A DNA stretch of 51,228 bases from Thiohalocapsa halophila. Its GTDB lineage: Bacteria; Pseudomonadota; Gammaproteobacteria; Chromatiales; Chromatiaceae. Of this stretch, positions 45,674 to 51,228 are shown one piece after another. Below the pieces are notes generated by a model. That model did no database searches. It was not told where the DNA came from and worked only from the letters and a program-made list of their open reading frames with translations. Within the stretch, counting starts at the first letter, position 1; every line of letters begins with the position of its first letter. The translations under genes and the position numbers were made by a program. The stretch is from NCBI RefSeq assembly GCF_016583825.1, contig NZ_NRRV01000037.1:1-51228 (forward strand). The letters run 5' to 3'.

Positions 45674-45868
45674 GCCGGCAGCAGGCCGCGGCGGGCAGGG
45701 ACCGGCCCGCCGCCGGCAAATGGAGCTCATGCAAGGCTGTGGCAGCTCGAAACCGCTTCCGAAACCGACCCCGATTGCTCAACACCATTGCCAACGGCCT
45801 CCGGACTCCGGCGCCTGTGTACCGGAGCCGATGGCCCAGCGGTCCGAACAAGGGCCGCAAGCACTGCC

Positions 45869-48800
45869 TCAAGACCCGTCCCCATTCGGCAGCGTCCGGC
45901 TCGCGGTACGCTGCTTGGTGTCCGCGGACTTGTCGGCTGCGGCTTGCTTTGGCGCGGCGGTCTTCTTGGCAGCAGCTGTCTTCTTGGCAGAAGTTTTCGG
46001 GGCAGAAGTTTTCGGGGCAGCAGTTTTCGGGGCAGCAGCCTTCCGGGCAGCCGTGGTCTTCTTGGCCGCCACCCGCTTCTTGGCAGGCGTCTTCTTGGTC
46101 GTCGCTTTCTTGGTCGTCGCTTTTTGGGCGGCGGCCTTCTGCGTGCTCTGCCGCTTCGCCGCGGGCGCCGCATCGGGCTGCACCGCCGCGGAGCCGGCGG
46201 GGGCCACCGTCGAGGACTGCTGTGCGGCCGCACTCTGCTCCCAACGCCGAGCTGCAACCGGTCCGGCCGAACCGGGCGCGGCCTGTGCAGCACCGTCGAG
46301 GCCGCCGGCTGAGCCGGGTCCGCCACTGGAGGGCGTCCCACCGCCGCGTGGCGGCCCGGACTCGGGACTGGACGGGCCGGAACGCTGCCCGCCGCGCAAG
46401 CGGCCTCGTATCAGCCGCGCGAGGGCTGACATCAAACTGCCCAGCGCGCCAGCCAGCCAGATGACGGCGGTGATCAGCGCGCTCCACAGGTGCAGCCATA
46501 GCGGGGTGCCGGTGCGCCGCGGCCGGGACGCGCCGCCGGGGGTACCCTCGATCTCGGCATAGCGCCCGGAGAGCTCGATCTCGCCGCTCTCCGCCTCTTG
46601 GAGGTAGAAGTGCTTGCGCAGGCTGATGCAGCCGAGGGGGATGACGATCACCGCCATCAGCGTCGCCACGCCCGCGCCGAAGAAGAGGCTCACCGCCATG
46701 CCCTGGAAGATCGGGTCCTGGATGATGGCCCAGGCGCCGGCCATGAGCGTCAGCGACGTGATCAGGATGGGGCGCATGCGGATCTCCGCGCCGTCCACCG
46801 CCGCCTCGCGCACGCTCTTGCCCTTGGCCACCTCCATCTTCACGAACTCCACGATGAGGATGGACTGACGCACGATGATGCCGCCCAGGGCGATGAGCCC
46901 GATCATGGAGGTGGCGGTGAACTCGGCCCCCATGACGAGGTGCCCGGGCACGATGCCGATGAGCGTCAGCGGGATGGGCGACATGATGAGCCCCGCCAGG
47001 GCGAAATCGCGGAACTCCCAGACGATGAGCCCGTAGATCAGCAGCAGCGCGGCGATGAAGGCGAGCCCCATGTCGCGGAAGGTCTCGTAGGTGACCGTCC
47101 ACTCGCCGCTCCACTCGAAGCCCGACTCCGAGTCGTCGGCGGGCGGCCCGATCAGGCCCCCGGGCATGCCGGTCATTGTGATGCCGTCCGGCGTGGTGTA
47201 GTCCGCGAGCAGGTCTTCGACGCCGAGCATGCCGTAGATGGGCGCGCCCAGGCGCCCCTCCATCTCGCCCACCACGTATTCCATGGGCCGCAGATCCTTG
47301 TGGTAGATGATCGGGTCTTCGCTGCGCTTGACGAAGCGCCCGAGCTCCGACAGGGGCACCGTCTCCCCGCCCGGCGCGCTGATGGGCAGGCTCCCCAGGG
47401 TGTTCAGCTCCGCGCGATTGGCGAGGGGCACCTGGAGCACGATGTAGGTTGGCTCCTGCACGGTGCCGCGCTTGACGTCGCCGATGGTGTAGCCGCCCAT
47501 GGCCATGGCCAGGGCCTGATTGATGGCATCCACGGAGATGCCCCGGCGCACCGCCTTCTCGGTGTCCACCTCGAAGCGCCAGTAGTCGTAGGGCTCGGCG
47601 AGGTAATTGTCCACGTCGACGATGCTGTCGACCTCCTCGAACATCTGCGTCATGTCCTGCGCGACTTGGCGGCGCACCTCGGCGCTCGGGCCGTAGATCT
47701 CGGCCACCACGGTCTGCAGCACCGGCGGGCCGGGGGGCATCTCCACCACCGCGATGCGCGCGCCCAGATGCTCCGCCAAGGGCGTCAGCAGCTCGCGCGC
47801 GGCGACGGCGATCTCGTGGCTGCCGCGCTTGCGCGCCTGCTTGTCCTTGAGCATGACCAGCAGGTCCCCCTCCCAAGGGTTGGCGCGCAGGTAGTAGTGG
47901 CGGACCATGCCGTTGAAGTTGAACGGCTGGGCCGTGCCGGCGTAGGTCTGCACCGCCTCCACCTCCGGGATCTCGCGGACCTTCTTGGCCAGCTCCTGGA
48001 CGGCATTGGCGGTCTCCGGCAGCGCGGTGCCCTCCGGCATGTTGACGACGACACTGAACTCCGGCTTGTTGTCGAAGGGCAGCATCTTCACCGGCACCGT
48101 CTTGGTGTAGAAGAGCAGACAGACGCCGGCGGTGATGGCGATGATGCCGACCAGAAAGATCCGGCCCAGACTGCGGCTCTCGATGAGCGGCATCACCAGC
48201 GGGCGGTAGAAGCGCCCGATGACCCGGCGGGTGACCTCCTCGCGCCGCTCCGCCTTGCGCAGCGCCGCCATCCGCGGGCGTACCCGCAGCGCAAACCAGG
48301 GCGTGAACACGAAGGCCGCGATCAACGAGAAGAACATCGCCGAGGAGCCCAGCACCGGAATCGGGCGCATGTAGGGGCCCATCAGGCCGCTGACCCAGCC
48401 CATGGGCAGCAATGCGGCGATGATGGTGAAGGTGGCGAGGATGGTTGGATTGCCCACCTCGTCCACCGCATGCACGGCCTCGGCGATGGACGTCTTGCCC
48501 ACCTCCAGCCAGTGCCGGAAGATGTTCTCCACCACCACGGTGGCGTCGTCCACCAGGATGCCGATGGCGAAGATCAGTGCGAACAGGCTCACCCGGTCGA
48601 TGGTGTAGTCCACCACCATGGCCCACCAGATGGTGAGCAGGATGACCACCGGGATCACGGTGATGACCACGAAGGCCGCCCGCGCGCCGAGGCCGATGAG
48701 GCACAGGATGGAGACGATCACCGCCGCCTCGAACATGGCCTTCAGCAGCTCGTTGACCTTGTCGTTGGCGGTCTTGCCGTAGTTGCGGGTGATCTCGACC

Positions 48801-49864
48801 TGGACATTGGTGGGGATCAGCGTCCCCTTCAGGCTCTCCAGCTTGTCGAGCACCGCATCGGCGACGACGACACCGTTGGTCTTCTCCTTCTTGGCGATGG
48901 CCAGGGTCACCGCCTGGGCGCCGTCGGCGGGTGCGTCGCCCTGATAAGCGGGCCCGGTGGAGTGGGTGACGATCTCTTCGGCATCCTCCGGCATGTGCCC
49001 GACCATGGCGACGTCGCGCACATAGATGGGCCGCCCGCCGCGGGTGCCCACCACCAGGCGGGAGACATCGTCTGCCGTGCGCAGGAAGGCGCCGGAGTAG
49101 ACCTTGAAGGCGGAGCCCCTGGACTCGCTCTGTCCCGTCGCCCGCTCGGCATTGGCGCTCTGGATGGTGCCGGCGATCTGATCGAGCGTGACGCCGTAGC
49201 CGGCGAGGCGCTCCATCAGCACCTCGACGCGGATCTGCTCTTCGCGCCCGCCGACCACGAAGCCCTTGCCGGTGTCCTTGACGGCGCCGAGCTCCTGCAG
49301 CACGTCCAGCGCCAGGGTGCGCAGCTGGGCGTCGCCCACGTCTTCCGACCACAGGGTGGCCGTCACCACCGGCACGTCGTCGACGCTCACCGGCTTCACC
49401 AGCGGCATCTGCACGTCCGGCGGCATCTTGTCCAGGTTGGACTGGAGCTTGTCGTGGACCTTGACGATGGACTCGCCCATGTCCTCGCCGACGTAGAAGC
49501 GCACGGTGACCACGGCGGAGCCCCGCTGGCTGGCGGAGTAGACGTGCCGCACCCCGGGGATCTCCATCATGATCCGCTCCAGGGGCTCGGTGACCATGCT
49601 CTCCACCTGCTGGGCGGAGGCCCCCGGATACTGCACGAAGAGGTCGATCATCGGCACGGAGATCTGTGGATCTTCCTGCCGCGGCGTGAAGAACAGGCCG
49701 ATCAGACCAATGCACAGACACCCCAGCAGCAGCATGGGCGTGACCGGGGTGTTGATGAAGGCCCGGGCAATACGCCCGGAGAGCCCTAGCGGCTTGGCTC
49801 GCGATCCTTGTTCCGGGAGATCGGTGTCGTCGTCGATCGGGGGTCTAGTACTGTCGCCGGCCAT
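45869..49864 (-). CDS. RND efflux permease with a lysine-rich histone-H1-like C-terminal tail
   Basis: The 1331-residue inner-membrane protein is a proton-driven RND transporter. Marks are the N-terminal membrane helix after RIARAFINTPVTPML, FFTPRQEDPQISVPMIDLFVQYPGAS, FALIFAIGILVDDATVVVENIFRHW (helix 4 with the proton-relay Asp pair) and LIALGGIIVRQSILIVEFVKME in the second half. The core ends near residue 1115. An extra hydrophobic segment follows (about 1120-1150), then about 170 disordered residues. Their last 95 are rich in AAKK, TKK and APKT repeats (nt about 45900-46160), like AlgP or bacterial histone-H1 proteins. No periplasmic adaptor gene is adjacent; an insertion sequence lies upstream. 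Substrate is unknown. Confidence 0.92.
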   Translation of the reverse strand: MAGDSTRPPIDDDTDLPEQGSRAKPLGLSGRIARAFINTPVTPMLLLGCLCIGLIGLFFTPRQEDPQISVPMIDLFVQYPGASAQQVESMVTEPLERIMMEIPGVRHVYSASQRGSAVVTVRFYVGEDMGESIVKVHDKLQSNLDKMPPDVQMPLVKPVSVDDVPVVTATLWSEDVGDAQLRTLALDVLQELGAVKDTGKGFVVGGREEQIRVEVLMERLAGYGVTLDQIAGTIQSANAERATGQSESRGSAFKVYSGAFLRTADDVSRLVVGTRGGRPIYVRDVAMVGHMPEDAEEIVTHSTGPAYQGDAPADGAQAVTLAIAKKEKTNGVVVADAVLDKLESLKGTLIPTNVQVEITRNYGKTANDKVNELLKAMFEAAVIVSILCLIGLGARAAFVVITVIPVVILLTIWWAMVVDYTIDRVSLFALIFAIGILVDDATVVVENIFRHWLEVGKTSIAEAVHAVDEVGNPTILATFTIIAALLPMGWVSGLMGPYMRPIPVLGSSAMFFSLIAAFVFTPWFALRVRPRMAALRKAERREEVTRRVIGRFYRPLVMPLIESRSLGRIFLVGIIAITAGVCLLFYTKTVPVKMLPFDNKPEFSVVVNMPEGTALPETANAVQELAKKVREIPEVEAVQTYAGTAQPFNFNGMVRHYYLRANPWEGDLLVMLKDKQARKRGSHEIAVAARELLTPLAEHLGARIAVVEMPPGPPVLQTVVAEIYGPSAEVRRQVAQDMTQMFEEVDSIVDVDNYLAEPYDYWRFEVDTEKAVRRGISVDAINQALAMAMGGYTIGDVKRGTVQEPTYIVLQVPLANRAELNTLGSLPISAPGGETVPLSELGRFVKRSEDPIIYHKDLRPMEYVVGEMEGRLGAPIYGMLGVEDLLADYTTPDGITMTGMPGGLIGPPADDSESGFEWSGEWTVTYETFRDMGLAFIAALLLIYGLIVWEFRDFALAGLIMSPIPLTLIGIVPGHLVMGAEFTATSMIGLIALGGIIVRQSILIVEFVKMEVAKGKSVREAAVDGAEIRMRPILITSLTLMAGAWAIIQDPIFQGMAVSLFFGAGVATLMAVIVIPLGCISLRKHFYLQEAESGEIELSGRYAEIEGTPGGASRPRRTGTPLWLHLWSALITAVIWLAGALGSLMSALARLIRGRLRGGQRSGPSSPESGPPRGGGTPSSGGPGSAGGLDGAAQAAPGSAGPVAARRWEQSAAAQQSSTVAPAGSAAVQPDAAPAAKRQSTQKAAAQKATTKKATTKKTPAKKRVAAKKTTAARKAAAPKTAAPKTSAPKTSAKKTAAAKKTAAPKQAAADKSADTKQRTASRTLPNGDGS

Positions 49865-50017
49865 GGGCTGGTTTATGACTCTCTGCGCAAAGGGTTCTGC
49901 CAGAAGCCAACGCCCTGATGCTGCCTCGCGCGTTGGACGCCAGCCGTCAATTTAGACCATTAAACCTGAGTATTACAAAGGGCAGGGAGACCAATGCTCC
50001 GCTGCGGCACCCGGGTG

Positions 50018-50037
50018 CAGGGCGAGCGCATATAAAC
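50018..50037 (+). repeat. IS left inverted repeat
   Basis: CAGGGCGAGCGCATATAAAC; it differs from the complement of the right repeat at three positions. Confidence 0.85.
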
Positions 50038-50093
50038 TAGCGCTGAAACATGTATCTGAGGCATCCTTCGAGAAACTGTGTTAGGAGTTTCTC

Positions 50094-51206
50094 GTGTCTG
50101 CCAGCATCCTTGAGCATTTCGCGCCGGTTCCGGACTTCCGCATTGAGCGCAACAAGCTCTATCCGCTGCCGGAAATCCTCCTATTGGTCGTCAGCGGGGT
50201 GCTCAGCGGCGCCGACGGCTGGGAGGCGATTGAGCAGTTCGGCCAGTCCAAGCTCGACTGGTTGCGCAGGTTCGCGCCCTTCAGCGCTGGGATTCCATCG
50301 CATGATTGCATTGCCTACGTGATCTCGGGCCTGTCCCCGAAGGCGTTTCAGGAGTGCTTCGTGAGCTGGACGCGGGCTGTGTCGGAGGCGACCGGCGGCG
50401 AGCTGATCGCGGTCGACGGCAAGACGGCGCGTGGCTCGCGCGATCGGCGCCGCGGCAAGTCCGCGCTGCACATGGTCAGTGCTTGGGGCTGCCACAACCG
50501 GTTGGTGCTGGGGCAAGAGGCGACGGCGGAGAAGTCCAACGAGATCACGGCCATTCCCAAACTGCTGGAGTTGCTGGAACTCAAAGGCTGCATCGTGAGC
50601 ATCGACGCCATGGGCTGCCAGACCAAAATTGCCGAACAAATCGACGACCAAGGTGCCGACTACGTGCTCGGGCTCAAAGGCAACCAGGGCACCCTGCATG
50701 ACGAGGTGGAGGACTTCTTCGCCACGGCGCGGGCCGGCGACTTCGCTGGTGTCGCCCATGATTACATCGAGGAAACCGACAAAGATCACGGGCGTTTGGA
50801 AGTGCGCCGGTACTGGATCACCGAGGAACTCGGCACGTTGTCCGAAGCGTCGCGTTGGCGTGCACTGCGCAGCATCGGCCTCGTCGAGCGCGAGTGTTGG
50901 AGCGGCGATGAGTATTCAATCGAGCAGCGCCTGTTCATCAACTCCATCCGCGCCGACGCCAAGCGCTTCGCCCACGCCGTGCGCGGCCACTGGGGCGTCG
51001 AGAACCGGCTGCACTGGCGCCTGGACGTCATCTTCAACGAAGATGCGAGCCGCATCCGCAGAGGCAACGCACCGGCGATCATGACCGCAATCCGCCATCT
51101 GTGCATGAACCTGTTCGAGCAGGAGCCCTCGAAGCGGCGGCTCTCGCAGAAACGCCGCGAGGCCGCTTGGAACGACGGCTACCGCGCCAAGGTGCTCTTC
51201 GGCTGA
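50094..51206 (+). CDS. ISAs1-family DDE transposase
   Basis: The 370-residue transposase belongs to the IS4-superfamily ISAs1 group. The catalytic triad is Asp108 in AVDGKTARGS, Asp171 in VSIDAMGCQ and Glu303 in GHWGVENRLHW. YVLGLKGNQ and the C-terminal RLSQKRREAAWNDGY are family hallmarks. The start is GTG at 50094, with TTAGGAG as ribosome-binding site. The gene is intact and probably active. Confidence 0.96.
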   Translation: MSASILEHFAPVPDFRIERNKLYPLPEILLLVVSGVLSGADGWEAIEQFGQSKLDWLRRFAPFSAGIPSHDCIAYVISGLSPKAFQECFVSWTRAVSEATGGELIAVDGKTARGSRDRRRGKSALHMVSAWGCHNRLVLGQEATAEKSNEITAIPKLLELLELKGCIVSIDAMGCQTKIAEQIDDQGADYVLGLKGNQGTLHDEVEDFFATARAGDFAGVAHDYIEETDKDHGRLEVRRYWITEELGTLSEASRWRALRSIGLVERECWSGDEYSIEQRLFINSIRADAKRFAHAVRGHWGVENRLHWRLDVIFNEDASRIRRGNAPAIMTAIRHLCMNLFEQEPSKRRLSQKRREAAWNDGYRAKVLFG

Positions 51207-51208
51207 TG

Positions 51209-51228
51209 GTTTTTATGCGCTGACCCTG
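51209..51228 (-). repeat. IS right inverted repeat
   Basis: Ends GCGCTGACCCTG at the last base of the window; the complement CAGGGTCAGCGC matches the left end closely. Confidence 0.85.

Larger units (their letters stand above)
50018..51228 (+). mobile_element. Complete ISAs1-family insertion sequence (1211 bp)
   Basis: The left end CAGGGCGAGCGCATATAAAC at 50018 and the right end at 51209-51228 match as inverted repeats at 17 of 20 positions. They enclose one transposase gene. The right end coincides with the window edge, so the target-site duplication cannot be checked. Confidence 0.9.

Noticed and set aside
46598..49789. Very long plus-strand and alternative minus-strand frames over the RND gene
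   Set aside because: They are His/Arg/Asp-rich shadows of high-GC coding DNA; the permease frame has all family motifs.

Overview
The window is high-GC DNA, with strong third-position G/C in nearly every reading frame. It most likely comes from a gammaproteobacterium, probably a purple sulfur bacterium or close relative (Chromatiales). The basis is the aroA-cmk-rpsA-ihfB gene order, an octaheme c-type cytochrome paired with a membrane cytochrome b, REP-like elements, a Uma2 endonuclease and an ISAs1-family insertion sequence. The taxonomic assignment is an inference.

Defence island (about 1-18.4 kb). A truncated C-terminal part of a large unrecognised protein is followed by a 400-bp palindrome-rich element. 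Then comes a complete type 1 BREX anti-phage locus on the minus strand: brxA, brxB, brxC, pglX, pglZ, brxL. The operon is unusually full of insertions. Two VapBC/Phd-type toxin-antitoxin pairs, a HicBA pair and an orphan AbrB antitoxin lie between the core genes. A four-helix-bundle (23S intervening-sequence type) gene sits between pglZ and brxL. Arrays of a degenerate 7-bp repeat (TAGTGGN and its complement NCCACTA) occur at seven places. They are usually arranged as inverted pairs and occur only in this locus. Two complete inverted pairs and one solo arm lie in frame inside pglX. One pair supplies the brxB stop codon, and another flanks the four-helix-bundle gene as if that gene were its cargo. 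A 23-codon ghost of a brxC 3' end lies on the far side of one vapBC pair, which indicates a recombination or insertion event at the brxC terminus.

Housekeeping and accessory block (19-45.7 kb). This holds D-aminoacyl-tRNA deacylase and proline iminopeptidase, then an intergenic region that carries a strong candidate for a CsrB/RsmY-type regulatory RNA: eight ANGGA motifs, a GacA-like upstream box and a clear intrinsic terminator. Next come a YyaL-type thioredoxin-domain protein and a trypsin-co-occurring-domain protein. They are followed by an octaheme cytochrome/cytochrome b pair for membrane electron transfer, a Uma2 nuclease, an aspartoacylase-like peptidase and a PlsC-type acyltransferase. 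The aroA-cmk-rpsA-ihfB operon, a lipoamide-dehydrogenase-like flavoprotein, a hybrid histidine kinase, DUF2058, Skp and YdcH proteins, an MsbA-like ABC exporter and a PspA/membrane-protein pair complete the block.

Right end (45.9-51.2 kb). An RND efflux permease on the minus strand carries a long lysine/alanine-rich, histone-H1-like C-terminal tail. Upstream of it lies a complete ISAs1-family insertion sequence whose right inverted repeat ends exactly at the window edge. No periplasmic adaptor gene for the pump is visible.

The most interesting signals are the heptad-array elements inside the BREX locus, which may move, carry a gene, alter translation starts and make pglX phase-variable; the brxC 3'-end ghost; and the unannotated CsrB-like RNA.
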